Part shown: positions 5,706 to 14,237 of the stretch, one piece after another | How the letters are laid out: every line of letters starts with the position of its first letter | How positions within the stretch are numbered: position 1 is the stretch's first letter | Source of the DNA: Methylobacterium currus | Lineage (GTDB): Bacteria > Pseudomonadota > Alphaproteobacteria > Rhizobiales > Beijerinckiaceae | Length of the DNA: 64,000 nucleotides | Reading direction: 5' to 3' | Assembly: GCF_003058325.1 (NCBI RefSeq) | Contig: NZ_CP028843.1 | Coordinates: 2,576,001-2,640,000 of the forward strand | The notes under the pieces: model-generated | The model's database searches: none | Told to the model about the DNA's origin: nothing | What the model saw: the letters and a program-made list of their open reading frames with translations, nothing else | Translations under genes and position numbers: made by a program

Positions 5706-8579
5706 ATGGACAGGCTCCAAGGTTCCGACACGGACGGCTCCGGCAACCAAGGCTTTTTCAATCGAGGCTCCGGCACCCGTTCCGCCGAGACGCTCGAAGC
5801 GGACCTGCTCGGGCTGGTCGAGGAGGCGCGCCGCCAGGCGAGCCAGGACCCGTTCCGCAATCCCGTCCTGACCGTGGCTTTGGCGATCAGCCGCCTGTTC
5901 GACCGGGACGAGATCGACGAGGACGACCTCGCGGGCCTGTTCGTGCGCCTGCGCGCCCAGGCGCTGGAGGCCCGGGCGGCGCGGCTGCGGGCCTATCTGG
6001 GGCTCGGGTCCGAGCCGGATTCCTCCGCGGCGATCGAGGCCGTGGCGGCCGCCGCCCTCGGCGACCCGGAGATGAGCTTCGAGACCGCCCGCACCCGGGT
6101 CGAGCGCACGCGGTTTGCCGCCGTCTTCACCGCCCACCCGACCTTCGGGATGCCGAAGGCGGTGGCCCGCCTCCTGGCCGAGGCCGCATCGGAGCCCGAT
6201 CCGGCGGCGCGTCAGGCCCCGGTCGCGGCGGCCGCCGCGCTCTCGGCCCGGGCCGACCCGGTGATCACCCTCAACGACGAGTTCGACCAGGCCCGGCACG
6301 CGGTCCAGCACGGCCGCGCCGCCCTCGACGGGCTGAACGAGGCCCTCCTGCGGGCCGCCCGCGTGCGCTGGCCCGAAAGCTGGAGCGAGCTCATCCCGAA
6401 GCCTGTCGTCATCGCCTCCTGGGTCGGCTGCGACACCGACGGGCGCACCGATATCGGCTGGTGGGACACCCTGCGCTACCGGCTCGAGTCGAAGCGCACC
6501 CAGCTCGACCGGGTGCTGGCGCAGCTTCCCGCCGATCCGGCCGCGGACCCCGCGCGGCGCCTCGCCGAGGAGGCCAGGGCGGCGGTCCTGCGCCAGCTCG
6601 CGGTGGCGCCGAAGCTCGGCGACCAGCCCGGGCTCGAGGCAGTGCACCGCTTCGCGCTCGCCCTCATCATCGAGCGCGACCGGGCCCAGACCGAGGCCGG
6701 CCCCCTCCTCGCCCTCCTGGACCGGGCGATCACCGACGCCGCCGACGACGACGCGCGGCTCACGCTCTGCACCTTACGGGCGGGCGTCGCCGCGCACGGG
6801 CTCCAGAACGGTTTGCCGCATTTCCGGCTCAACGCCAGCCAGGTCCACAACGCGGTGCGCCGGGCGCTCGACCAGGACGGCGACCCGACCGACCCGGCCC
6901 AGCGCCGCTCCCACCTCGCCTCGATCAATGCGCTCCTCGACACGGTGGCGGCGGTGCCGGTGGATTTCGGGGCGCTCGCCGCCGAGCGGGCCTCCGCCGC
7001 CCGGCTGATGATGACGATCGCCCAGATCCTCAAGCACGTCGACGGCACCCACCCGGTCCGCTTCCTGATCGCCGAGACCGAGACCGGCTACACCCTGCTC
7101 GCCGCGCTCTGGCTCGCCCAGCATTTCGGCATCGGCGACAGGGTCGAGATCACGCCTTTGTTCGAGACGGCCTCCGCGCTCGAACAGGGCGTGCACGTGA
7201 TCGAGGACGCGCTGCGCTCAGCCTCCTGGCGCGCCTATCTCAAGCGCATCGGGCGCCTCGTGGTGCAGTTCGGCTACTCGGATTCGGGGCGCTATGTCGG
7301 CCAGCTCGCCGCCACCTTCTGGATCGAGCGGCTGCGCTTCCGCATCACCGAATTGATGGCGGCGCACGACCTCGCCGACATCGAGCTCGTGATCTTCGAC
7401 ACCCACGGCGAGTCGATCGGCCGGGGCGCCCACCCGACGAGCCTCGCCGACCGCCTGGCCTATCTCGCCCCCGACCACGCGCGGCGGCGCAACCGCGAGG
7501 CCGGTCTCCGCACCAGCCTCGAATCGAGCTTCCAGGGCAGCGACGGCTACCTGCTGTTCGGCACCAGGACCCTCGCCGAGGCCACGGTCGCGCGCATCGG
7601 CGAGCACGTCTACAGCCGGCTCCAGCCCGCGCCCGACCCGATCTACGCCGAGGCCGACTTCGCCACCGAATTCTTCACCGGCGTGCGCCAGGACATGGAG
7701 ACCCTGGTCGACGATCCGGGCTACGCGGCGCTCCTCGGCACCTTCGGGCCGAACCTGCTCGACCGCACCGGCTCGCGCCCGGTGGCGCGGCAATCCGACG
7801 GCGGCGGGCCCGTCGCCATCACCCATCCGCGCCAGATGCGGGCGATCCCCAACAACGCGATCCTGCAGCAGCTCGGCTTCCTGGCCAATTCCCTGCACGG
7901 GGTCGGGCGGGCGGCGGGCCGGGCCCCGGACCTGTTCGTCGAGATGCGCGAGCGCTCCGAGCGCTTCGCCCGCGCCTTCCGGCTGGTGCAGGAGGCGACG
8001 GCCGTCGGCGACCTCGACGTGCTGCGCGCCTATATCGACACCCTCGACCCCTCGGTCTGGCTGGAGCGGGCGCGCCGCGCCACCCGGGACGGGCGGCGGG
8101 AGGAGATCGTCGCGGTCGCCGCCGCCCTCGACCGGCTCAACCTCGCGCCGCATCTGCGCCGCCTGTTCGGGCGGCTGACCCGCGACCACCTGATGCTGCA
8201 CATGGTGGCCCCCGACCTGCCCGGGATGACGCCGCGGCTCGCGCTCCTCCACGCGCTCCGCCTCGCCTTGATCCACCGGATCTGGTTCCTGGCGGTGCAC
8301 ATCCCGGGCTTCCGGCCGCAGAACGGCATCACCCGGGAGGCCCTGATCGAGCGCATCCTGCGCCTCGACGTCGAGAGCTGCCTGAAGCTCCTCGACGACA
8401 TCTTCCCGGTGACGCCGGACCCGACGCTCGGCCTCAATTTCGGCGAGCCGGCAGGACCGCGCGGCGTCGGCACCTACGAGGCCGAGCACCGCACCCTGTT
8501 CGCCCCGATCCGCCGCCTGTTCGGCCTCGTGCGCGAGATCAGCGGCATGATCCAGCACGAGGTGGGGGCGTTCGGGTGA
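5706..8579 (+). CDS. ppc: Divergent phosphoenolpyruvate carboxylase family protein
   Basis: A 957-residue cytoplasmic protein of the PEP carboxylase fold. True enzymes add bicarbonate to PEP to give oxaloacetate, a central step of the methylotrophic serine cycle. The FTAHPT motif with the catalytic His is present (about 6125-6145), as are the metal ligands in PLFET and GYSDS. Other active-site motifs are altered. GYSDSxKD reads GYSDSGRY (Lys to Arg), FHGRGGSIGRGG reads FDTHGESIGRGA (His to Asp and Arg to His), LDIRQ reads LNASQ, and the GGDRDGNP segment reads GCDTDGRT. It may be a slow or differently regulated carboxylase, or may use another substrate. The ATG at 5706 was chosen because the 56 codons upstream are unlike a protein; its ribosome binding site is weak. 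Confidence 0.8.
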   Translation: MDRLQGSDTDGSGNQGFFNRGSGTRSAETLEADLLGLVEEARRQASQDPFRNPVLTVALAISRLFDRDEIDEDDLAGLFVRLRAQALEARAARLRAYLGLGSEPDSSAAIEAVAAAALGDPEMSFETARTRVERTRFAAVFTAHPTFGMPKAVARLLAEAASEPDPAARQAPVAAAAALSARADPVITLNDEFDQARHAVQHGRAALDGLNEALLRAARVRWPESWSELIPKPVVIASWVGCDTDGRTDIGWWDTLRYRLESKRTQLDRVLAQLPADPAADPARRLAEEARAAVLRQLAVAPKLGDQPGLEAVHRFALALIIERDRAQTEAGPLLALLDRAITDAADDDARLTLCTLRAGVAAHGLQNGLPHFRLNASQVHNAVRRALDQDGDPTDPAQRRSHLASINALLDTVAAVPVDFGALAAERASAARLMMTIAQILKHVDGTHPVRFLIAETETGYTLLAALWLAQHFGIGDRVEITPLFETASALEQGVHVIEDALRSASWRAYLKRIGRLVVQFGYSDSGRYVGQLAATFWIERLRFRITELMAAHDLADIELVIFDTHGESIGRGAHPTSLADRLAYLAPDHARRRNREAGLRTSLESSFQGSDGYLLFGTRTLAEATVARIGEHVYSRLQPAPDPIYAEADFATEFFTGVRQDMETLVDDPGYAALLGTFGPNLLDRTGSRPVARQSDGGGPVAITHPRQMRAIPNNAILQQLGFLANSLHGVGRAAGRAPDLFVEMRERSERFARAFRLVQEATAVGDLDVLRAYIDTLDPSVWLERARRATRDGRREEIVAVAAALDRLNLAPHLRRLFGRLTRDHLMLHMVAPDLPGMTPRLALLHALRLALIHRIWFLAVHIPGFRPQNGITREALIERILRLDVESCLKLLDDIFPVTPDPTLGLNFGEPAGPRGVGTYEAEHRTLFAPIRRLFGLVREISGMIQHEVGAFG

Positions 8580-8653
8580 GGGCGGGGGGATCGGGCAAGC
8601 CCCCGTCCTCCGAGGGGCCTCCGGTGCGAGGGACCTCCCGTAGAAGAAGCGGC

Positions 8654-8692
8654 GCGGGTTCCTCCCCTCCCCGCCCGCGGGGAGGAACCCGC
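8654..8692 (+). terminator. Hairpin after ppc, member of a dispersed GCGCGG hairpin family
   Basis: Perfect 14-bp arms, GCGGGTTCCTCCCC (8654-8667) and its complement (8679-8692), around an 11-nt loop. It has no T-run. It sits 75 bp after the carboxylase stop, so it can end that transcript. A preceding GGCGCGG motif links it with similar hairpins at 38541-38595 and 58431-58470. Confidence 0.6.
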
Positions 8693-8817
8693 TCCCGTCA
8701 CATCCTGAACAACTCACGACCTTTCGCCAGAAATCCTGTCGATCGACCCAGGTCACCTGCGACTGCCCGCATCTCATGACGTAACATCCGGCAAAGGAAG
8801 CCGGGAGCCGCGCCCTC

Positions 8818-9906
8818 ATGAGCCCGACCGACGACAGGCTCCGTTGCCTCGACGACCGGCTCGGCGAGGCGGCCCTCGATCCGTCGCGCTGGGGCGCCGT
8901 GCTGACGGAGGTCTCGAACCTGGTCGGGGGCGACGGCGCGATGCTGCTGCAGAGCCATCGCCGCACGCCCGGCATCCCGTGCACCCCCGACGTCGATGCG
9001 CTGGTCGCCGGGTATTTCGGGCAGGGCTGGCACGTGAAGGATCTGCGGACCCGGGCCGTGCCGCGGGTGATGCGGGGCGAGGTCGTCACCGATCACGACA
9101 TCCTCACGCATGAGGAGATGGCCCGCGCCCCGTTCTACAACGACCTGCTGCGGCCGCACGGCTACCACTGGTTCGCTGTCGCGGGCTTCCGGGCCGGGCC
9201 GGAGCATTGGGCGGTGTCGGTGCAGCGCAGGACGCGTCGCGGCCCGTTCGAGGCGGCGCAGGTGCAGCCCCTCGCCGGCCTGATGGGGCGGCTCGGGCAG
9301 GCCGCCGCCCTGTCGGAAGCTCTCGGCCGCGCAGCCCTCGACGGCACCTTGCGCGGGCTCGATCAGGTCGCCCAGGCAGCGCTCGCCCTCGATGGGGCGG
9401 GCCGGGTGATCGGGGCCAACCCGCGGGCGGAAGCCCTGTTCGACGCCGCGTTCCGGGTCGCCGACGGGGCCCTGCGGATCGCCGATCCCCGGGCGCGGGA
9501 CGAGGTGGCGGCCCTGGTCGAGGCGCTGGCACCGGGCCGCCCGCCGCTCGCCAGCCCGATCCTGGTGCGCCGGCGCGACCGCCGCCCCCTCGTCCTGCGC
9601 ATCCTGCCCCTGGCCGAACCCGTCCGCTCGCCGTTTCTCGGCGCCCGCGCGCTCCTGCTCGCCAGCGATCTCGAGGCCGAGCGGCGGCCCGATCCGGCCC
9701 TGCTGACGCAGGTCTTCGGACTCACCACGGCGGAAGCGCGGCTCGCTGCCCTCCTGGCCGGCGGCGCCGCCCTGGACGAGGCCGCCACGGCGCTCGGCAT
9801 CGCGGTCGAGACCGCCCGCAGCCAGATCAAGGCGGTGTTCGCCAAGACCGGCACCAGCCGGCAAGGCGCCCTGGTGGCCCTCCTCGGCGCGCCGGGCCTG
9901 CGGTAA
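8818..9906 (+). CDS. LuxR-type helix-turn-helix transcriptional regulator
   Basis: A 362-residue protein. The C-terminal 65 residues form a LuxR/FixJ-type DNA-binding domain: LTTAEARLAALLAGGAALDE, then AATALGIAVETARSQIKAVF with the recognition helix, then KTGTSRQGALVALL. The N-terminal 290 residues contain a GAF/PAS-like sensory region (FYNDLLRPHGYHWFAVAGFR and ALDGAGRVIGANPRAEALFD). There is no receiver domain, so it is not a standard response regulator, and no acyl-homoserine-lactone synthase lies nearby. The ligand is unknown. It is a single-gene unit convergent with the next minus-strand gene. Confidence 0.8.
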   Translation: MSPTDDRLRCLDDRLGEAALDPSRWGAVLTEVSNLVGGDGAMLLQSHRRTPGIPCTPDVDALVAGYFGQGWHVKDLRTRAVPRVMRGEVVTDHDILTHEEMARAPFYNDLLRPHGYHWFAVAGFRAGPEHWAVSVQRRTRRGPFEAAQVQPLAGLMGRLGQAAALSEALGRAALDGTLRGLDQVAQAALALDGAGRVIGANPRAEALFDAAFRVADGALRIADPRARDEVAALVEALAPGRPPLASPILVRRRDRRPLVLRILPLAEPVRSPFLGARALLLASDLEAERRPDPALLTQVFGLTTAEARLAALLAGGAALDEAATALGIAVETARSQIKAVFAKTGTSRQGALVALLGAPGLR

Positions 9907-9928
9907 CGGGGACCCGGGCCGGAACCCA

Positions 9929-11038
9929 CTAAGGCTTGGCCCAGATCCCGAGCTTGCCCGCGCGGGCATGGCGCTCGGCCTCGACGAGGTCCGGCGTCGC
10001 CTCGGCGGTGGCGCGGCCGCCGCCGTTGTAGAGCACCACCTCGGAGAGGTCGTGCCCGTCGACGGTGCAGATCCAGGCGGTCTTCGCGGGGCTCGGCTGG
10101 CAGTTCACCGGGCGGCCTCCGAGATAGCCCGACAGGTCGCTCGCCTGCGCGCCCTTGGCCGACTCGACGCCGTAGAGGCGCAGGGTCCGGCCGCCGAGGC
10201 GCAGGGTCGCGGTGTCGAGCACCTCCGCGACGCCGGCGACCGGGCCGGCCGACTCCGGCACAAGGGCGCCGGTCTCGACCGGCTCGCGCTTCGTCTCGGA
10301 CGCCTTCGACTCCGCCGTCGCGGGCGCGGACTTCGCCTCGGCGGATTTCTTGTCGGCCGGCTTCGCCTCCGCGGGTTTGGCCTCGGCCAGCTTGCCCTGA
10401 CCGGCCCCGTGAGCGGGCGCCTGCGCGACCGCGGCCTCGCGCGCGGGCTCCTTGCCGCCGTGGAGCAGGGCGTAACCGACGCCCAGCACGGCGAGCCCGC
10501 CGAGGACCGCATAGGCCGGGCGGAGGGAGGACCCTCGGCCGGGCAGCGGCTTCGGCCGGGCAAGGCCGGGCTTCAGCCCCTCGCCGGGCGGAACCGGCGG
10601 ACCTGCGACCGGCGCGGCGGCCGGGGCCTCCGGCTTCCGCTCAGGCCGGCGCAGGCGCGCGGCGAGCCCGGTCACGGCGTCCCGCAGGCGCGAGCTGGGG
10701 TCGGGACGGGCGGGCGGCTCGGGAGCGGCGGGCTTCACCACGATCCAGTCCCGCGGGGCGTCGGCTGCGGCCGGGGCGGCGGGCGGCTGGAACATGGTGG
10801 GGTGCTGGCGGCGCAGCTCGTCGACGAGGTCGCTCAAGGTCAGGGGCACCGCCTCGCCGCCGACGGTGCGGGTGCGCGGGCGCCCGTCCCGGTCGACGAT
10901 CTGGTAGCCCGGCGGCGCGTCGAGCCGGCGGGTCGCGGATTCCATCAGGAGTTCGAGGGTGCGACGGGCCACCGCGACGGGGCGCTGCCGGTCGATCTCG
11001 GCCCGGATCAGCGCCTGCAACTGCTCACGCGAGGTCAT
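9929..11038 (-). CDS. Membrane protein with degenerate thermonuclease-like C-terminal domain
   Basis: A 369-residue protein from the ATG of MTSREQLQ; a start six codons upstream is possible. The order is: an N-terminal soluble helical part, a Pro/Ala-rich linker, one transmembrane helix (PAYAVLGGLAVLGVGYALL, about 180-200), a Lys/Ala/Glu low-complexity stretch with AKPAEAKPA repeats, and a C-terminal domain of about 105 residues. The last resembles the staphylococcal nuclease OB fold: TLRLGGRTLRLYGVES, then VVLYNGGGRA and a terminal KLGIW typical of these domains. The DGDT and downstream acidic residues of active nucleases are absent, so it is probably a binding module in the periplasm. Confidence 0.6.
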   Translation of the reverse strand: MTSREQLQALIRAEIDRQRPVAVARRTLELLMESATRRLDAPPGYQIVDRDGRPRTRTVGGEAVPLTLSDLVDELRRQHPTMFQPPAAPAAADAPRDWIVVKPAAPEPPARPDPSSRLRDAVTGLAARLRRPERKPEAPAAAPVAGPPVPPGEGLKPGLARPKPLPGRGSSLRPAYAVLGGLAVLGVGYALLHGGKEPAREAAVAQAPAHGAGQGKLAEAKPAEAKPADKKSAEAKSAPATAESKASETKREPVETGALVPESAGPVAGVAEVLDTATLRLGGRTLRLYGVESAKGAQASDLSGYLGGRPVNCQPSPAKTAWICTVDGHDLSEVVLYNGGGRATAEATPDLVEAERHARAGKLGIWAKP

Positions 11039-11161
11039 GTCCGCATCGTGTCCCATCGCCCCTGGCCGCGGGGTCTGCCCGAGCCGCCCGCCGCCTCGGC
11101 GGGCACTCCTTAACGCCTCATCTAGGTCCTGTCCGGCGCCCTGTCACAGGGCTGCCGTCCT

Positions 11162-11977
11162 TCAGCGGCTCGCCACCGCGTCGCGGTGCACGACCCGGCT
11201 GTTCTCGGCGATGATCACCGGGCGCCCGCCGGCCAGGCTCACCGCGAGCTCCAGGTCGACGGTGCCCTGCGAGCGCGCGCCGCGATCGGGGCTGAAGGCC
11301 GAGAAATCGACCGTGGCCCGCACCTGGCAGACGGCGAGCCCGGCATTGCACGCCGTGCGCAAGGAATCCGGCCGCGGCCGGTAGCGGCGCTCGGGCCAGC
11401 GCTGCACGAAGCGGCGCTTCTCCGACATCAGGCTGGCGACGCTCATCGGCCGGCCGTGAAAGACGACCTGGCTGCCGTAGAAGCCCGGCGCCGCCGCGAG
11501 GGCCGCCCCGTTGGATCCCGAGATCGACGCCAGGTAGTCGCGGGCGAGACGCTGCGACGCCACCGCCCAGTCGCGCATCTGCCCGTCCGAGACGGCGACC
11601 GGGGCGGGGGCTGGAATCTGGACCTGGAGCGGGCGCTCGCTCCGGGCGAGCCGTTCGGCCCGGGCGAGCCGGGCGGCGCGGCGGGCGGCCGTCGCCGCGT
11701 GAAGCCCGCTGCGGGCGGGCCGGCGCGTCTCCTCGGCGACACGGCGCGGGGCGTGGGCCTTCGGCGTCTCGGCCCGGGCGGCCGGGGCGAAGCGGGGCGC
11801 GGCCGCCGCGGGGGCAGGCGCCGGAGCGGGGCTTGTGGCAGCCGGGCTCGGCGCGGCCCGGTTGGGCGGATCGACCCAACCCTGCGCCATGGCGGCGGGG
11901 GGCAGGAGGGCGGTCAGGCCGAGGCCGATGAGGGCGGCCGACGGGAGGGGAAGGCTGGGCCGGAGGGAACGGAGCAT
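11162..11977 (-). CDS. Secreted hypothetical protein, possible NTF2-like domain
   Basis: A 271-residue protein with a signal peptide (MLRSLRPSLPLPSAALIGLG and following, cleavage near AMAQG). A long Ala/Pro/Arg-rich linker follows, then a folded C-terminal domain of about 130 residues. That domain (WAVASQRLARDYLASISGSN, then GSQVVFHGRPMSVASLM, then a cysteine pair in ACNAG and VCQVRA) has the look of an NTF2/SnoaL-type barrel, but I cannot confirm the family. The longer start at 12004 would put nine residues before the signal peptide and was not preferred. It is probably periplasmic. Confidence 0.6.
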   Translation of the reverse strand: MLRSLRPSLPLPSAALIGLGLTALLPPAAMAQGWVDPPNRAAPSPAATSPAPAPAPAAAAPRFAPAARAETPKAHAPRRVAEETRRPARSGLHAATAARRAARLARAERLARSERPLQVQIPAPAPVAVSDGQMRDWAVASQRLARDYLASISGSNGAALAAAPGFYGSQVVFHGRPMSVASLMSEKRRFVQRWPERRYRPRPDSLRTACNAGLAVCQVRATVDFSAFSPDRGARSQGTVDLELAVSLAGGRPVIIAENSRVVHRDAVASR

Positions 11978-12203
11978 GGGGGCGGCACCCGGGGGGAGGA
12001 GCACGATCGCGCAGGTGGATCAGGCATGCGACTGTAACGGAGTGAACGTTCGTCGCCGCGGTTACGGTTCCATTGCGGGTCCGGCGCCCTCCCCGCTACC
12101 CACGCTCCCCACACCCTCGGACGATGTCCGGGCGCGCCGACGGAGCGGTACCAGCGCAGGGGACCGGCTCTCGCGTTGGCTCACTCTCGGCGTCGGGGGA
12201 TCC

Positions 12204-12293
12204 TTGCCAGAGAGCCCTTGCCAGAGAGCCCTTGCCAGAGAGCCCTTGCCAGAGAGCCCTTGCCAGAGAGCCCTTGCCAGAGAGCCCTTGCCA
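12204..12293. repeat. 14-bp tandem repeat, about 6.4 copies
   Basis: Six exact copies of TTGCCAGAGAGCCC followed by a partial copy (TTGCCA), in the 500-bp divergent gap between the secreted-protein gene and the lipid kinase gene. The unit is not a multiple of three and no frame across it looks coding. The rest of the gap (11978-12203 and 12294-12477) shows no gene that I can support. It must hold the two divergent promoters. Confidence 0.95.
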
Positions 12294-12477
12294 AGCGCGG
12301 CCGCGACCCCACCTCATGGTCTCCCCGGGTCCGGGCCCCTCTGGCGGTTCGAGGCGTCGACCGCGATGTCGGACCCCTTCGCTGCCTTTGTGCTGACGCG
12401 GCACGATCGCACTGGAGGGCCCGCAGCCTTGCGCGTCATCCCGACTTCATTCCCCTTCCTCCATGCCGGAGGCGCCG

Positions 12478-13392
12478 ATGTCCGGCGCTGAGGCGACGCG
12501 GCGGGCCCTGCTCGTCGTCAACAAGAAAGCCCGCAACGGCGGGTTCGACCTCGACGCCGTGAGGGGCGTGCTGCGCCGCGGCGGCATCGAGCCGGTCGAG
12601 CCGCCGCCGGGCGAGACCGACTGCAAGGCGCTGATCCACGGCCACGCCGCCACCTGCGACATGGTGATCTTGGGTGGCGGCGACGGCACCCTCAACGCCG
12701 CCGCCCAGGCGCTGGCCGAGGCGCAGCTGCCGCTCGGCATCCTGCCGCTCGGCACCGCCAACGACCTCGCCCGCAGCCTCGGCCTGCCGGCCGACCCGAT
12801 CGAGGCGGCGGAGGTGATCGCGAGCGTGCCGGCCCGGCCGATCGATCTCGGCTGCGTCAACGGCCACTACTTCTTCAACGTCGCCAGCATCGGCTTCTCG
12901 GCCGATCTCGCCGGCGAGCTGACGGCGGACCTCAAGCGCCGCCTCGGCACGATCGGCTACGGCGTCGCGGCCTTCCGGCTCCTGCGCCGGGCGCGGCCGT
13001 TCACGGTCTATATCGAGCATGACGGCGTGGTGGAGACCGTGCGCACCATCCAGGTCTCGGTCGGCAACGGCCGCCATTACGGTGGCGGCATGACGGTGGA
13101 GGAGAACGCGACCGTCGACGACGGCCTGCTCAACTTCTACAGCCTCGAGGTCGCCCATTGGTGGCGGCTCCTCGCCCTGCTGCCGGCCCTGCGCCGGGGT
13201 ACGCAGGGGAAAGCCGCCGACGTGCGCGCCTTCCAGACCACCGAGGTGGTCCTGCGCACCAGGAAGCCGCGCCCGGTCAATACCGACGGTGAGCTGACGA
13301 CCTACACCCCCGCCCATGTGCGGGTGCTGTCGAAGGCCATCCAGGTCCATGCCCCGACGGCCCCAACCGGCCGTCCCTCGATCTTCCCGTAA
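12478..13392 (+). CDS. Diacylglycerol/sphingosine-kinase family lipid kinase (YegS/DagK type)
   Basis: A 304-residue cytoplasmic lipid kinase of the DAGK catalytic family. It transfers phosphate from ATP to a lipid hydroxyl and normally feeds phospholipid turnover. The N-terminal alpha/beta domain carries the nucleotide motif GGGDGTLN and the substrate-loop motif LPLGTANDLARSLG. The C-terminal beta-sandwich begins near FFNVASIGFSADLAGEL and includes GNGRHYGGGM. The ATG at 12478 is preceded by a good GGAGG at 7-nt spacing; an upstream ATG at 12463 is possible. TerC follows 15 bp downstream and is probably co-transcribed. Confidence 0.9.
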   Translation: MSGAEATRRALLVVNKKARNGGFDLDAVRGVLRRGGIEPVEPPPGETDCKALIHGHAATCDMVILGGGDGTLNAAAQALAEAQLPLGILPLGTANDLARSLGLPADPIEAAEVIASVPARPIDLGCVNGHYFFNVASIGFSADLAGELTADLKRRLGTIGYGVAAFRLLRRARPFTVYIEHDGVVETVRTIQVSVGNGRHYGGGMTVEENATVDDGLLNFYSLEVAHWWRLLALLPALRRGTQGKAADVRAFQTTEVVLRTRKPRPVNTDGELTTYTPAHVRVLSKAIQVHAPTAPTGRPSIFP

Positions 13393-13407
13393 GAGGACCG
13401 TTTCGCC

Positions 13408-14148
13408 GTGGAGTCCCTCGTTCAGCTCGCCGCCGACCCGACGGCCTGGGCCGCCCTCGCGACCCTCGTCGTCATGGAGGTTGTGCTCGGCATCGACAAC
13501 CTGATCTTCATCTCGATCATCACCAACAAGCTGCCGGCCGAGCAGCAGTCGCGGGCCCGGCGCATCGGCATCGGGCTCGCCCTGATCCTGCGCCTCGCCC
13601 TGCTCGGCACCATCGCCTACATCGTCCACCTGACCCAGCCGGTCTTCGAGATCTTCGGCAAGGGCCTGTCCTGGCGCGACATGATCCTGATCGCCGGCGG
13701 CCTGTTCCTGCTCTGGAAGGCCACCAAGGAGATCCACCACAGCCTCGACCCGGACCCGGAGGAGAGGACCGGCGGGACCGCCTCCCTCGGCTTCACGGCG
13801 GCGATCGGCCAGATCCTGCTCCTCGACCTGGTCTTCTCGATCGACAGCATCATCACGGCGGTCGGCATGACCGAGCACGTGCCGATCATGGTGATCGCGG
13901 TGCTCGCCGCGGTGACCGTGATGCTGCTCGCCGCCGACCCGCTGTCGCGCTTCATCGCCGCCAATCCGACGGTGGTGATGCTGGCCCTCGGCTTCCTCAT
14001 CATGATCGGCATGACGCTGATCGCGGAAGGCTTCGGGGCCCACGTGCCGAAGGGCTACGTCTACACCGCCATGGCCTTCTCGGCCGGCGTCGAGGTGCTC
14101 AACATCCTCGGGCGGCGCGCACGGCAGGCCAAGCGCAAGGCGGCGTGA
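13408..14148 (+). CDS. TerC-family integral membrane protein
   Basis: A 246-residue polytopic membrane protein with about seven hydrophobic segments. The TerC hallmarks are present: [20 protein letters not shown] near the start and [17 protein letters not shown] in the middle, each carrying acidic residues within membrane helices. TerC/Alx-family proteins are linked to manganese or other metal efflux and to metallating secreted enzymes. The start is a GTG with an AGAGGA ribosome site upstream. The lipid kinase gene precedes it by 15 bp, and a strong Rho-independent terminator follows 28 bp after the stop. Confidence 0.88.
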   Translation: MESLVQLAADPTAWAALATLVVMEVVLGIDNLIFISIITNKLPAEQQSRARRIGIGLALILRLALLGTIAYIVHLTQPVFEIFGKGLSWRDMILIAGGLFLLWKATKEIHHSLDPDPEERTGGTASLGFTAAIGQILLLDLVFSIDSIITAVGMTEHVPIMVIAVLAAVTVMLLAADPLSRFIAANPTVVMLALGFLIMIGMTLIAEGFGAHVPKGYVYTAMAFSAGVEVLNILGRRARQAKRKAA

Positions 14149-14176
14149 CGCTCCTCATCCCGACGCTCTGACGGCG

Positions 14177-14203
14177 GCGCCCGATCGTGATGCGATCGGG
14201 CGC
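14177..14203 (+). terminator. Rho-independent terminator after terC
   Basis: An 11-bp perfect stem, GCGCCCGATCG (14177-14187) with its complement at 14193-14203, and a 5-nt loop. It is followed directly by a T-rich tract (TGTTTTCGTTT). It ends the lipid kinase/terC operon and lies 35 bp before the end of the convergent phosphatase gene. Confidence 0.9.
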
Positions 14204-14237
14204 TGTTTTCGTTTCGGGGATCCTGGTGTCGCCGGCC

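Noticed and set aside
12204..12293. Tandem array considered as a CRISPR
   Set aside because: Repeats are directly abutting 14-mers with no unique spacers and no cas genes nearby.
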